From the NCBI RefSeq assembly GCF_000724625.1, contig NZ_CP007139.1:1-64000 (forward strand): 64,000 nucleotides of DNA, given 5' to 3'. Positions within the stretch are counted from its first letter, which is position 1. The number at the start of each line of letters is the position of its first letter. Below the pieces are notes generated by a model. It was given only the letters and a program-made list of their open reading frames with translations, did no database searches and was not told where the DNA came from. This stretch comes from Fimbriimonas ginsengisoli Gsoil 348 (GTDB lineage Bacteria; Armatimonadota; Fimbriimonadia; Fimbriimonadales; Fimbriimonadaceae). Shown in pieces: positions 16,839 to 24,859 of this stretch. Made by a program: the position numbers and the translations under genes.

Positions 16839-16881
16839 CTCGGGCGGGCCGCCCGAGATACCCACGGGCAAGCTGCCCGTG
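16839..16881 (+). repeat. Dispersed palindromic repeat, family C, copy 1
   Basis: Two adjacent palindromes, CTCGGGCGGGCCGCCCGAG (16839-16857) and CACGGGCAAGCTGCCCGTG (16863-16881). The same pair, in reverse order and orientation, is at 59726-59768. It is a REP-like intergenic element. Confidence 0.85.
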
Positions 16882-16952
16882 CCACGTGGAGAGGCAAAAA
16901 GGGCTGCCGCTTTGGCGAGATGAGTGGCATGATAAGGGGAGCGGAAACGACG

Positions 16953-18527
16953 ATGAAGTCTCTGGGTCTCTTTCTTTGCCTTGCTACGGCGGTCGCGCAT
17001 GGCCAAGGCATGTGCCCTCCGCCGCCGGCGCAGACGGCGATCGTGGCTTTTCCGGCCGGAACCATCATTCCGGGGGTCGGTACCACCGATCTCCCGATCA
17101 CGACGAAGAGCGCGAAGGCGCGGCAACTGGCCAAGCAGGGGTTCGCCCTCATCCATTGTTTCTGGTTCAACGAGGCGGTCCGCTCATTCCGAGACGCGAC
17201 TAAGGAGGACCCCGCCTGCGCGGCGGCTTGGCTCGGGCTGAATGCGTCGCTCACGCTTCCCTGGCATCGGCCGAGCGAGTATTCCGCGGAGGCGGATTAC
17301 GCCATCAGGCGCGCGGTCGAGACATGCGGCGACGCAACCGACCTCGAACAAGCGGTGATTGCCGCCTATCGGCTGCGGTCGGTGCAAGTGGACGACCGGG
17401 AGAGCGCATTCGAGCGGGCGATGATGCAGGTTGTACAGACCCATCCAGACGCCTTCGAACCCCGCCTCCTCCTTTCCGCGATCCGTACTCAGCTCTGCAT
17501 GAACGACCGGTACGACAACAACCTGAATCCGCGCGAGGAGCTCACCAAGGTTCTCAAGCTGATCACGCCGATCCTCCAAAAAGACCCGATGAACGCGGGA
17601 GCCCTTCACTATCGGGTCCACGCCTTGGAAGGAAGCGCGCCGGATCAGGCGGTGCTCGCCGCCGATCGGCTCTCCCAGGCGGCGCCGGCGAGCGGCCACA
17701 TGGTCCACATGCCCGGACACATCTACAACCGCGTCGGAATGTACGACAAAGCGCGAGATTCCTTTCTTAACTCGGTGCACATCCACGAAGAGTACGCGAA
17801 GAAAATCCCCGGAGCCACCGCCGACATCGACTGGAACTATGGTCACGACGTCGATTTCCTGATCTTCAACCTCGCTGAAATGGGTCGGATTAAGGAAGGT
17901 GAAAAGTGGCTCGCCCGGAGCCCCGGGTCGTGGGAGAAGCTCGCCTGGCGGGCTGGGCAGTGGGACAGGCTCGCGGATAAGTCGAAGACGCACTTCTTCT
18001 TGGGCATGGCGGCGCTACAGCGTAACGACCTCAAAACCGCCGGCGACGAGTCGCGCAAGTTGGAGGCGGAAGCGGCCAAGAACGCCCTCCCGAAAACCGG
18101 ACGTTGGAGAATCACCCAAATTCGAATGCAGCAAGTAGAAGCCGCCGAGCTGAAGGGGCTTCTCCTTAGCCAGCAAGGAAACCACGACGAGGCGCGGAAA
18201 GAGCTTGCCAAGGCGGTGGCGATTTACGAGCTCGTTTGCTACGAAGAGCCGCCGTACTACCCGCGGCCGCCGTACGAAACCGAGGGGGAAGTGGACCTCG
18301 CCGCCGGGAAACCCGAAGACGCCCTCAAGGCGTACCAAAAGGGGCTCCGCGCTCGGCCCGGCAGCGGTTGGATGCTGTACGGCATCGCCCTTTCGCAGGA
18401 GAAAGCCGGACATCCGGCGGAGGCTAAGGCGGCCTACCAAACGTTCTTAACCGCCTGGAAGGGCGCGGATCCGGATTTGCCGCAAGTCGTCCACGCGAGG
18501 GCCTATCTAAGGGACAAACTCTCTTAA
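16953..18527 (+). CDS. Secreted tetratricopeptide-repeat protein
   Basis: A 524-residue protein with a signal peptide (MKSLGLFLCLATAVAHGQG) and helical repeats of the TPR type through most of its length. Examples are HCFWFNEAVRSFRDATKEDPACAAAWLGLN near the start and NPEDALKAYQKGLRARPGSGWMLYGIAL near the end. A block with GHMVHMPGHIYNRVGMYDKA is characteristic of a subgroup of bacterial TPR proteins encoded near redox genes. The open frame runs upstream to 16449, but that part is antisense to another gene and lacks signal-peptide character; ATG 16953 is chosen. It probably works with the neighbouring DUF1549/DUF1553 and DUF1501 proteins, but that is only context. Confidence 0.8.
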   Translation: MKSLGLFLCLATAVAHGQGMCPPPPAQTAIVAFPAGTIIPGVGTTDLPITTKSAKARQLAKQGFALIHCFWFNEAVRSFRDATKEDPACAAAWLGLNASLTLPWHRPSEYSAEADYAIRRAVETCGDATDLEQAVIAAYRLRSVQVDDRESAFERAMMQVVQTHPDAFEPRLLLSAIRTQLCMNDRYDNNLNPREELTKVLKLITPILQKDPMNAGALHYRVHALEGSAPDQAVLAADRLSQAAPASGHMVHMPGHIYNRVGMYDKARDSFLNSVHIHEEYAKKIPGATADIDWNYGHDVDFLIFNLAEMGRIKEGEKWLARSPGSWEKLAWRAGQWDRLADKSKTHFFLGMAALQRNDLKTAGDESRKLEAEAAKNALPKTGRWRITQIRMQQVEAAELKGLLLSQQGNHDEARKELAKAVAIYELVCYEEPPYYPRPPYETEGEVDLAAGKPEDALKAYQKGLRARPGSGWMLYGIALSQEKAGHPAEAKAAYQTFLTAWKGADPDLPQVVHARAYLRDKLS

Positions 18528-18565
18528 TACCAAGGGGAAAGCCCAAAGGAACCATCCGCGACCCG

Positions 18566-19216
18566 CAGCCCGGAACGGGCGACCTCCTAAAGCGAAGGGC
18601 GCAGCCCTGGTAACGGAAACACCGACAATGAAGAGCCCTGAAGGGGCGATCTAATCCCAGACGTACTTCTCGTCGAACTCGATGCCGCTCTCAGCGAAGA
18701 ACTTTCTCATCTCCTCTTGAAAGGACAGCCTTCGGTGGTGCGCCTCCTGGTTCTGGATGCACGACACGACACCCCCGCAATGGACCGGATCGACAGAGAA
18801 CGCCGCGTATCCGCTTTGCCAAGCGAAGTCTCTGAGGTACGGCCTTTTCGTCTTAAGCCAACTCGACGAGCTCGTCTTGACATTGCCGATCGTCGAGGCG
18901 AGGGTTTTCGTTCGGGAAAGCTGAAATAGGACGTGGATGTGGTCGAGATATCCTCCCACCTGGATGGAAGGCGAACCATCGTTTCGGAGTACGGCGATAA
19001 GGTAAGGAAAGAGCTCTTCTTGGACGTCGCTGGTCAGAACCGGCCGACAGTCCTTCGTGCTGAACACGGCGTGGACGAGCACGTTGGCGAGACTCTGTGG
19101 CATTTCGCCGATTATATCGACGACTGGGATTAGACCGCCCCTTCAGGGCTCGGGTTCGCGCGCAACTGTAACCAGGGCTGCGCCCTTTGCTTTAGGAGGT
19201 CGCCCGTTCCGGGCTG
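18566..19216 (-). mobile_element. REP-flanked Y1-transposase element 1 (RAYT-like)
   Basis: A 651-bp unit bounded by long imperfect inverted repeats: left 18566-18660 and right 19124-19216. Both begin CAGCCCGGAACGGGCGACCT at their outer end and finish CTAATCCCAG at the inner end, with divergence only in the middle. The transposase gene lies between them on the minus strand and its stop codon falls inside the left repeat. This matches the layout of REP-associated tyrosine transposases. It is inserted between the TPR gene and the DUF1501 gene. No other copies of this repeat were found in the window. Confidence 0.88.
18651..19103 (-). CDS. Y1 transposase (IS200/TnpA-REP type), probably inactive
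   Basis: A 150-residue HUH/Y1 transposase. The opening MPQSLANVLVHAVFSTKDCRP, the HxH pair in YLDHIHVLFQLSRT, the segment FAWQSGYAAFSVDP and the ending GIEFDEKYVWD are all typical of this family. The catalytic tyrosine normally sits in a segment like EYIxxQEEHHR; here it reads SCIQNQEAHHRR, with TGC in place of an expected TAC. That single change would remove the nucleophile for DNA cleavage, so the copy is probably dead or acts only through DNA binding. The gene fills a REP-bounded element (18566-19216). Confidence 0.88.
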   Translation of the reverse strand: MPQSLANVLVHAVFSTKDCRPVLTSDVQEELFPYLIAVLRNDGSPSIQVGGYLDHIHVLFQLSRTKTLASTIGNVKTSSSSWLKTKRPYLRDFAWQSGYAAFSVDPVHCGGVVSCIQNQEAHHRRLSFQEEMRKFFAESGIEFDEKYVWD

Positions 19217-19306
19217 CGGGGGCGCGTCCGCTTTGGGCGGGCCGAGAAACCACTTTATCCCAACGTTGGATTTTTCGGCATAAACTGAAAGGCGGCCCGA
19301 AACCTT

Positions 19307-20785
19307 ATGAACCCCTTCTTCGAACGCGACCTTAGGATCTCTCGACGGCAGCTTTTCGGAACCGGCGCCAAGGGGATCGGCGTTGCCGCGCTGGCCGGCC
19401 TGTTGACGCAGGACGGATTCGCGTCGCTTCTTCAAGGGCACGCTCAGCATCATGGGAGCGGTCCCTTGCCCGGACTTCCCCACTTCCCTCCTAAGGCGAA
19501 GCGAGTGATCGTGTTATGGCAAGGAGGAGCGCCTTCGCAGGTCGATCTGTTCGACTACAAGCCTGAGCTACTCAAGCATCGGCTCGAGGAGCTACCCGCA
19601 TCGCTTCGAGAAGGGACCCGGCTCTCCACGATGACGTCGGGGCAGAACAAATTTCCAATCTTGCCCGCGATCAAACCTTTTCGGCAGTACGGCCAATCCG
19701 GGATGTGGCTGTCCGAAATGATTCCCCATACCGGGTCGATCGCCGACGACATCTGTCTGGTGAAGTCGATGCACACCGACGCGGTGAACCACGCACCGGG
19801 GGTTACCTTCTTCTTGACCGGGAGCCAAATTCCCGGCCGGCCGAGTATGGGGGCATGGGCAACCTACGGCCTTGGCAGCATGACCGACGAGCTGCCGGCC
19901 TTCGTGGTAATGACTTCGTCGGACGAGAAAAAAACCTGCGGGCAGCTCTTCTACGACTACTACTGGGGGAGCGGATTCATCCCTTCCAAGTATCAAGGCG
20001 TCCGATTCCGAAGCGAAGGGGAGCCGGTTCTATACCTGAACGACCCACCCGGCATGTCGCCACAGCTAAGACGAGGAGTCCTCGACGACATCGCTGCGCT
20101 CGACAAGCGGCGGCTGGCCGACTACGGCGACCCGGAGATAGAAACCCGAATCACGCAGTACGAGCTCGCCTTCAAGATGCAGACGAGCGTCCCGGAGCTT
20201 ACGGATATCTCAAAGGAGCCGAAGAGCGTGCTCGATATGTACGGCCCGGATGTTGAGAAGCACGGAAGCTATGCTCACAACTGCCTTCTAGCTCGCCGCC
20301 TCGTCGAGCGGGGCGTTCGGTTCGTCCAGCTCATGCACTCCGGTTGGGACCAGCACACGAACCTCGATACCCAACTTGCCCTCCAATGCCGCGATACCGA
20401 CCAACCGTCGGCCGCACTAGTTAAAGATCTTAAACAGCGTGGCCTACTGGACGACACGATCGTCCTGTGGTGTGGGGAGTTCGGACGGACGGTGTTCGTC
20501 CAAGGCGACATCAATCGCGAGAACGGCCACGGCCGCGACCACTTCGGGGCTTGCTACAGCCTCTGGGCCGCCGGAGGCGGATTCAAAGGGGGCGCGGTCC
20601 ACGGCGAGACCGACGACTTCTGTTACAAAGTCGTCAAAGATCCAGTTTCTGTCCACGACATGCAAGCCACGATCCTGCGCCAACTCGGGATCGACCACGA
20701 ACGGTTGACCTACGAATACCAAGGCCGGAACTTCCGCTTAACGGACGTTTCGGGCCAAGTCGTGCCCGAGCTAGTCAAGCCCTGA
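19307..20785 (+). CDS. DUF1501 family secreted protein (Tat signal)
   Basis: A 492-residue protein with a twin-arginine leader (ISRRQLFGTGAKGIGVAALAGLL) and the alkaline-phosphatase-like fold of DUF1501. Conserved pieces include VIVLWQGGAPSQVDLFDYKP, HAPGVTFFLTGSQIPGRPSMGAW, LVERGVRFVQLMHSGWDQHTNL, WCGEFGRTVF and ENGHGRDHFG. The family is almost always encoded beside DUF1549/DUF1553 proteins in Planctomycetes-like genomes; here that partner is at 13505-16057, separated by the M48-like gene, the TPR gene and a transposon. The substrate of these presumed hydrolases is not known. The gene overlaps the convergent PhyH-like gene by 11 bases. Confidence 0.92.
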   Translation: MNPFFERDLRISRRQLFGTGAKGIGVAALAGLLTQDGFASLLQGHAQHHGSGPLPGLPHFPPKAKRVIVLWQGGAPSQVDLFDYKPELLKHRLEELPASLREGTRLSTMTSGQNKFPILPAIKPFRQYGQSGMWLSEMIPHTGSIADDICLVKSMHTDAVNHAPGVTFFLTGSQIPGRPSMGAWATYGLGSMTDELPAFVVMTSSDEKKTCGQLFYDYYWGSGFIPSKYQGVRFRSEGEPVLYLNDPPGMSPQLRRGVLDDIAALDKRRLADYGDPEIETRITQYELAFKMQTSVPELTDISKEPKSVLDMYGPDVEKHGSYAHNCLLARRLVERGVRFVQLMHSGWDQHTNLDTQLALQCRDTDQPSAALVKDLKQRGLLDDTIVLWCGEFGRTVFVQGDINRENGHGRDHFGACYSLWAAGGGFKGGAVHGETDDFCYKVVKDPVSVHDMQATILRQLGIDHERLTYEYQGRNFRLTDVSGQVVPELVKP

Positions 20786-21467
20786 CTGGCCAGCCCAAGG
20801 CCCAGATCAGCGGTTTGGGGAGATCGCGGGAGGCGTATTCGACGTGGAGCACACGCCGGTGGCTTGGCGACTCGGCTTGGGAGGAGGCATGCAAAGTCAG
20901 GGGTCGCATCAGGATCACGCCGCCCGGTGGAGAGGTGTAGGTCTGCTCCCCGTGTTCGGTGACGAGTCTCAACGCCTCGGACTTTGGCAGCTTTCCTAGT
21001 AGGTGGCTGCCGGGCACGGCGCGTAGCGGACCGTTTTGTAGACCGCAGTCGTCCAGATGAAGCCGGAGCGCTACCATGCTCGAAAGCACCTCGGACGGAG
21101 CCCTTACGTGGTTCATCCCCGCTTTCACCGAAAATGCGGTGAAGCCGGGAACGTCTGCCCGCGATTGGACGGCGATGGTGACGTCCTGATGGTACGGGAC
21201 TTTCCAGTTAGCTCCGGGGTGTTTGTCGAAGTAGAGGACCCGTACGACGCGGGCGTCGTTCAGAACCTGGGAAGCTAAGCGGCCGAGGGCGCCGGCGGTC
21301 GCGAGCTCCCGCACCGTAAAGTCGTCGTGCAAGGTTCGGTCGCCAGCCCCTTCGCCGACGAGGGGCCGGATATGTTCGATCAGCGATTCCACTTCCGAAT
21401 GCGGAAGAACGTCCGGGACGGTGACGATTCCGTCCCGAGCGAGGTCGCTAAGCCACGGATTGGGCAT
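20775..21467 (-). CDS. PhyH-like Fe(II)/2-oxoglutarate oxygenase
   Basis: A 230-residue protein of the phytanoyl-CoA dioxygenase superfamily. The opening LARDGIVTVPDVL, the HxD of VPYHQDVTIAV, the segment NGPLRAVPGSHLLGKL and the distal His in LTLHASSQAESPSHRRVLHVEYA fit the iron and 2-oxoglutarate site. It is shorter than the protein at 8728-9588 and only distantly similar to it. It overlaps the peroxiredoxin gene upstream by 20 bases, so the two are probably co-transcribed. The substrate is unknown. Confidence 0.82.
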   Translation of the reverse strand: MPNPWLSDLARDGIVTVPDVLPHSEVESLIEHIRPLVGEGAGDRTLHDDFTVRELATAGALGRLASQVLNDARVVRVLYFDKHPGANWKVPYHQDVTIAVQSRADVPGFTAFSVKAGMNHVRAPSEVLSSMVALRLHLDDCGLQNGPLRAVPGSHLLGKLPKSEALRLVTEHGEQTYTSPPGGVILMRPLTLHASSQAESPSHRRVLHVEYASRDLPKPLIWALGWPVRA

Positions 21468-21942
21468 CGAGATCGCCGAGCGCCCGCTCGATCGCTTCGT
21501 AGTCCGGGAAATCGAGCAGGGTTGGGGTCTGTTCCGAGTAGCGGATCACTCCCTCGCGGTCGATGATGAAAACGGCGCGGGCGGTACCGGGGCCGAGGCC
21601 GGCGAAATCTGGCCATACGACGTCGTAGGCACGAGCGACGTCGTGTTGAAAGTCGCTAAGCAGGGGGAAGCCGATATTTAGGTGCTTCGACCACTCTTCG
21701 AGCACGAACGGGCTATCGTTGCTGATCCCGTACACCCGGGCGTTCGCGGCCTTGAACTTGCCGAGCCCCTCCGTAACATCGCACATCTCCTTGGTGCAGA
21801 TATGGGTGTATGCACCCGGATAGAACAACAGAACGACGTTCTCCTTTCCGCGATGGTCGCTCAATCGAACGTCGTGGACACCCTCGGCATCCTTCGTTTT
21901 CAGCGTGAAATCCGGCGCAACGGTTCCGACCGATAATGGCAT
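21448..21942 (-). CDS. Peroxiredoxin (AhpC/TSA family)
   Basis: A 164-residue thiol peroxidase that reduces hydrogen or organic peroxides. The thioredoxin-like fold starts GTVAPDFTLKTKD. The peroxidatic Cys49 is in PGAYTHICTKEMCD, with Cys54 as a likely resolving cysteine; Thr46 and the later Arg in GPGTARAVFIIDREG complete the active site. The fold and spacing are those of the bacterioferritin-comigratory/AhpE group. It is the first gene of a two-gene minus-strand unit with the PhyH-like gene. Confidence 0.93.
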   Translation of the reverse strand: MPLSVGTVAPDFTLKTKDAEGVHDVRLSDHRGKENVVLLFYPGAYTHICTKEMCDVTEGLGKFKAANARVYGISNDSPFVLEEWSKHLNIGFPLLSDFQHDVARAYDVVWPDFAGLGPGTARAVFIIDREGVIRYSEQTPTLLDFPDYEAIERALGDLDAQSVA

Positions 21943-22021
21943 GGCTGGAGCGTACCAGAGGTTTTAGGCTCCTTTCTATCGCATCCGAAGCCTCGAAGAC
22001 GATATCGGCCATAGTCTGGCC

Positions 22022-22486
22022 GTGCTCACTGTTCGCGTAGAAACCGAGATCGACGCCACGGCCGAGCGCTGTTTCGACCTGGCCCGAAGCCAACGCGCGC
22101 ACGTACAGTCGGCGGTAGCGACCCAAGAGCGGATCGTCTCGGGTCCGGCCCACGACCTGCTGGAGCCGGGAGACGAGGTTACATTCGAGGCCCGCCATCT
22201 GGGGAAGACGCAGCAGCTCGTGGCTCGCATCGTCGAGATGGATCGCCCCCGAAGCTTCGTGGACGAGCAGGTAAACGGGGCTTTCCGGACGCTTCGCCAC
22301 GTTCACCGATTCGAGGGTATCGAGAACGGAACGCGGATGGTGGATGAGCTGATGCTCGAGGCGCCGTTCGGCGTGGCGGGGCGAATCGCGGAACGACTGT
22401 TCTTGGGAGGGTACATGAAGCGGTTTTTGCGAAGTCGCGCCCGGCACCTAAAGCGGATGGCGGAGAGCGGCTCCGGACTGCCATAG
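22022..22486 (+). CDS. SRPBCC-fold protein (polyketide cyclase/START-like)
   Basis: A 154-residue protein with the SRPBCC ligand-binding fold: the opening strand VRVETEIDATAERCFDLARS, central strands (GDEVTFEARHLGKTQQLVARIVEMDRP) and a long C-terminal helix. Homologues are often annotated as coenzyme Q-binding or cell-division-inhibitor-like proteins. The ligand is unknown. The start is GTG 22022; CATAGT at 22010-22015 ends 6 bases before it with no Shine-Dalgarno sequence, suggesting a leaderless message. It is followed 8 bases later by a ROK kinase gene. Confidence 0.78.
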   Translation: MLTVRVETEIDATAERCFDLARSQRAHVQSAVATQERIVSGPAHDLLEPGDEVTFEARHLGKTQQLVARIVEMDRPRSFVDEQVNGAFRTLRHVHRFEGIENGTRMVDELMLEAPFGVAGRIAERLFLGGYMKRFLRSRARHLKRMAESGSGLP

Positions 22487-22494
22487 TCGAACCC

Positions 22495-23391
22495 ATGGGT
22501 TTTCTGTGGGGGATCGATCTGGGCGGCACCAAGATCGAGGCGGTGGTATTGCCGGAGGGGGAGGGGACGGCTTCGATATGCCGGATCCGGATTCCGACCG
22601 AGGCCGACCGCGGCTATGAGCACATCATCGGCCAGATCGCTCGATTGGTGGAGCAGGTGGAAAGCCACACCGGCCAATCGCGACCGGAGAGGATCGGAAT
22701 CGGAACCCCCGGCGCAGCCGATCCGGCGACGGGCCTGATGAAGAACTGCAATACGACGAGCTTAAATGGGAGGCCGCTACCGACCGATTTGTCGAAGGCC
22801 ATCGGGGTGGAGGCGATCGTGGCGAACGATGCAAACTGCTTCGCGCTCGCGGAGGCCACCTTGGGTGCGGCGGCAGGAGCCCCGGTCGTATTTGGGGTGA
22901 TTATGGGAACCGGAGTTGGCGGTGGGCTAGTGGTCAACGGCAAAGTGGTCGGAGGCGCCCAGGGGATTGCCGGCGAGTGGGGTCACAACTTGCTGGAACC
23001 AAATGGGCAGCCCTGCTATTGCGGCAAACGTGGTTGCGTAGAAACGGTGCTGGCTGGGCCTTTTCTCGAGCGGTACTACGAGTCGCTTTCGGGGGTTCGT
23101 CGTCATCTTAGGGAGATCACCGAGCGTACAGATACCGACATCCATGCCGCCGCTACCCTCCGCCGCTTGTACGAGAAGTTCGGAGAAGGATTATCGGTGG
23201 TCGTCAACATCGTCGACCCCCAAGTCATCGTTCTCGGAGGCGGAGTCGGCAATATCGACGGCCTGTACACCCACGGCCGCGATGAGCTGCTCAGGTGGAT
23301 CTTCAACGACCATCCCCGAGTGGATCTACGCCGCCCCACGCTAGGCGACAGCGCGGGAGTATTCGGAGCCGCGATGCTCGCTAAAGCTTGA
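22495..23391 (+). CDS. ROK family sugar kinase (fructokinase/glucokinase type)
   Basis: A 298-residue kinase of the ROK family, which phosphorylates hexoses with ATP. Visible are the phosphate-binding WGIDLGGTKIEAV, the catalytic Asp in VANDANCFAL, the second glycine-rich GVIMGTGVGGGLVVNGK, the sugar-binding EWGHN and the zinc site CYCGKRGCVE. The zinc cluster context is most like fructokinase (Mak) and glucokinase; the exact sugar is open. ATG 22495 follows CATAGT (22482-22487) by 7 bases, again leaderless-like, though it may also be read through from the SRPBCC gene. Confidence 0.9.
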   Translation: MGFLWGIDLGGTKIEAVVLPEGEGTASICRIRIPTEADRGYEHIIGQIARLVEQVESHTGQSRPERIGIGTPGAADPATGLMKNCNTTSLNGRPLPTDLSKAIGVEAIVANDANCFALAEATLGAAAGAPVVFGVIMGTGVGGGLVVNGKVVGGAQGIAGEWGHNLLEPNGQPCYCGKRGCVETVLAGPFLERYYESLSGVRRHLREITERTDTDIHAAATLRRLYEKFGEGLSVVVNIVDPQVIVLGGGVGNIDGLYTHGRDELLRWIFNDHPRVDLRRPTLGDSAGVFGAAMLAKA

Positions 23392-23408
23392 AGTAGGCGC
23401 GCCTTCCC

Positions 23409-23930
23409 TTAATCCGTCTCCCCGATCAAGTAGATCATCAGCGCCGAACTGGCGATGCTGAACACGTTCATCGCGATTCCGAGAATCCCCCAGGCGGTAA
23501 AGAAGCCGCCAGCGAGAACGCTGCCGAGAAGACCAAACGCTGCGCTGATAATCGAAATCCAGCAGAAGAAGTTGACGATGGCGCGAATGAATTCGATTTT
23601 CGTCAGCAACCCGATGCCGACAACTACAGTGATCACTCCGACGACGATCCCGATATAACCGAAGAAACCGAGCTGTTCGCCAAGCACGTTGTCTTTGTGT
23701 TTGGTCATCAAAATGACGCCACGGCTCACGTCGACGAGTCCGCTTAGCACGTAGTAGCCCGAGATAAAGTAGTAAGCGGGCCATATCCACGGAGCGGTCT
23801 GCATTAATGGCCGGGATGCTTGGCCTGGCGCGGGCTTGGGGCGAGCCACGCCCTTAAGATCGGCCTGGCAGAACTGGCAAGACTGTGACCAATCCGGGAG
23901 CGAGTTAGCGCATTTGGGGCACTGAATCAT
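23409..23930 (-). CDS. Zinc-ribbon membrane protein, paralogue 1
   Basis: A 173-residue protein with an N-terminal zinc ribbon (CPKCAN...CQFC, four cysteines) and four likely membrane segments. It is a close relative of the next gene upstream (24038-24547): both start MIQCP, share the ribbon and the DW-S-CQFCQAD segment, and end in a hydrophobic helix followed by ETD. It appears to be a tandem duplication. Function is unknown; the ribbon may bind zinc in the cytoplasm. Both are on the minus strand, about 110 bases apart. Confidence 0.7.
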   Translation of the reverse strand: MIQCPKCANSLPDWSQSCQFCQADLKGVARPKPAPGQASRPLMQTAPWIWPAYYFISGYYVLSGLVDVSRGVILMTKHKDNVLGEQLGFFGYIGIVVGVITVVVGIGLLTKIEFIRAIVNFFCWISIISAAFGLLGSVLAGGFFTAWGILGIAMNVFSIASSALMIYLIGETD

Positions 23931-24037
23931 GGTATTTCGGACAGAAAACGGCGTACTACCGGCCGGGTTGCATCATGGCAGAGAATTAATGCTCGTCTTG
24001 ACAAAACCTTGACCGACGCTCGAAGTTTGCCGGATAT

Positions 24038-24547
24038 TTAGTCGGTTTCCCGCACTAGATAGACCAGCAGACCGGCGGTCACGATGTCGAGGATGTTGAA
24101 GATCGTCCCCGAGGACGAGACTCCGCCGGCGAGTAATGAACCGACTAGGATGAGGCCACTGGTGAGGATGCGCAGACCGGAAACCGGGATCGCCGCCCGA
24201 CGAGCGATTTCAACCTTTGTGAGCAGGCCGACGCCGACTAAGGCGCTTAGGCACCCTACGGCCATCATCACTAACCCGGTCCCTACGAAAAGAGCGGTCG
24301 GGGTTCCAGGGCTCGGCTTGCCGCCTAGCATCGGCGTGCCCGAGCCGATGTTTTGGAGTCCACCGAGGATGGAATAGCCAGCCGCTACGTACAAAGCGGG
24401 GCGAATCCAGGCTGCCTTTTCGATCTGGGTTCCCCTTTGGAAATCCGACTTCCTCGGGCGGGCGACCCCTTTTACATCCGCCTGGCAGAACTGACACTCC
24501 TTCGACCAATCCGGGACAGACTTTGCGCAATTTGGGCACTGGATCAT
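24038..24547 (-). CDS. Zinc-ribbon membrane protein, paralogue 2
   Basis: A 169-residue protein with the ribbon MIQCPNCAKSVPDWSKECQFC and several membrane helices (ALYVAAGYSILGGL, VGTGLVMMAVGCLSALVGVGLLTKV, LILVGSLLAG). ATG 24547 is chosen because it matches the start of the paralogue at 23930; the open frame continues 15 codons upstream. Shared blocks with paralogue 1 show a local duplication. No enzyme motif is visible. Confidence 0.7.
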   Translation of the reverse strand: MIQCPNCAKSVPDWSKECQFCQADVKGVARPRKSDFQRGTQIEKAAWIRPALYVAAGYSILGGLQNIGSGTPMLGGKPSPGTPTALFVGTGLVMMAVGCLSALVGVGLLTKVEIARRAAIPVSGLRILTSGLILVGSLLAGGVSSSGTIFNILDIVTAGLLVYLVRETD

Positions 24548-24590
24548 AAGGCTACGGCAAGTAGACGGATCGTCAAGCGCCTTTCGTTGC

Positions 24591-24845
24591 ATGAGTGTAG
24601 CGATTTCAATCTGGTTCGATCCCCGCCGTTTGGTGGATCAAACCGATCCCGTCAGCCCGCAGGTAGTTCAACTGTTGAGAACAACGCCCCGCGAAGTCCC
24701 GTCGGCCCAGCTGAACCAATTGCGGCAGGAGTCATCGAACGGCGAAGCGAAGGTCGTTCTAAATAACGTGCGGGTCGAAACCGGTCTGACGAAGCGGGCC
24801 TGGTCACAAACTTTTGACGTCGTACTACCGATCCAGCGCCGGTAG
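24591..24845 (+). CDS. Small hypothetical protein
   Basis: An 84-residue open frame divergent from paralogue 2. Its codon use is in keeping with its neighbours and it encodes a mostly soluble sequence (SAISIWFDPRRLVDQ near the start, TFDVVLPIQRR at the end). I recognise no family. An overlapping minus-strand frame looks less gene-like. It may be a real small gene or chance. Confidence 0.35.
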   Translation: MSVAISIWFDPRRLVDQTDPVSPQVVQLLRTTPREVPSAQLNQLRQESSNGEAKVVLNNVRVETGLTKRAWSQTFDVVLPIQRR

Positions 24846-24859
24846 CGTCCATCCTGGGT

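Noticed and set aside
16449-16950. N-terminal extension of the TPR gene
   Set aside because: It is antisense to the M48-like gene, has no family similarity, and a signal peptide begins at 16953.
18566-19216. Classic IS element with a DDE transposase and short terminal repeats
   Set aside because: The protein is a Y1/HUH transposase, which does not use classic terminal inverted repeats; the long ends fit REP sequences better.
24652-24852. Minus-strand open frame between the zinc-ribbon and ankyrin genes
   Set aside because: It fully overlaps a more plausible plus-strand frame and shows no family features.
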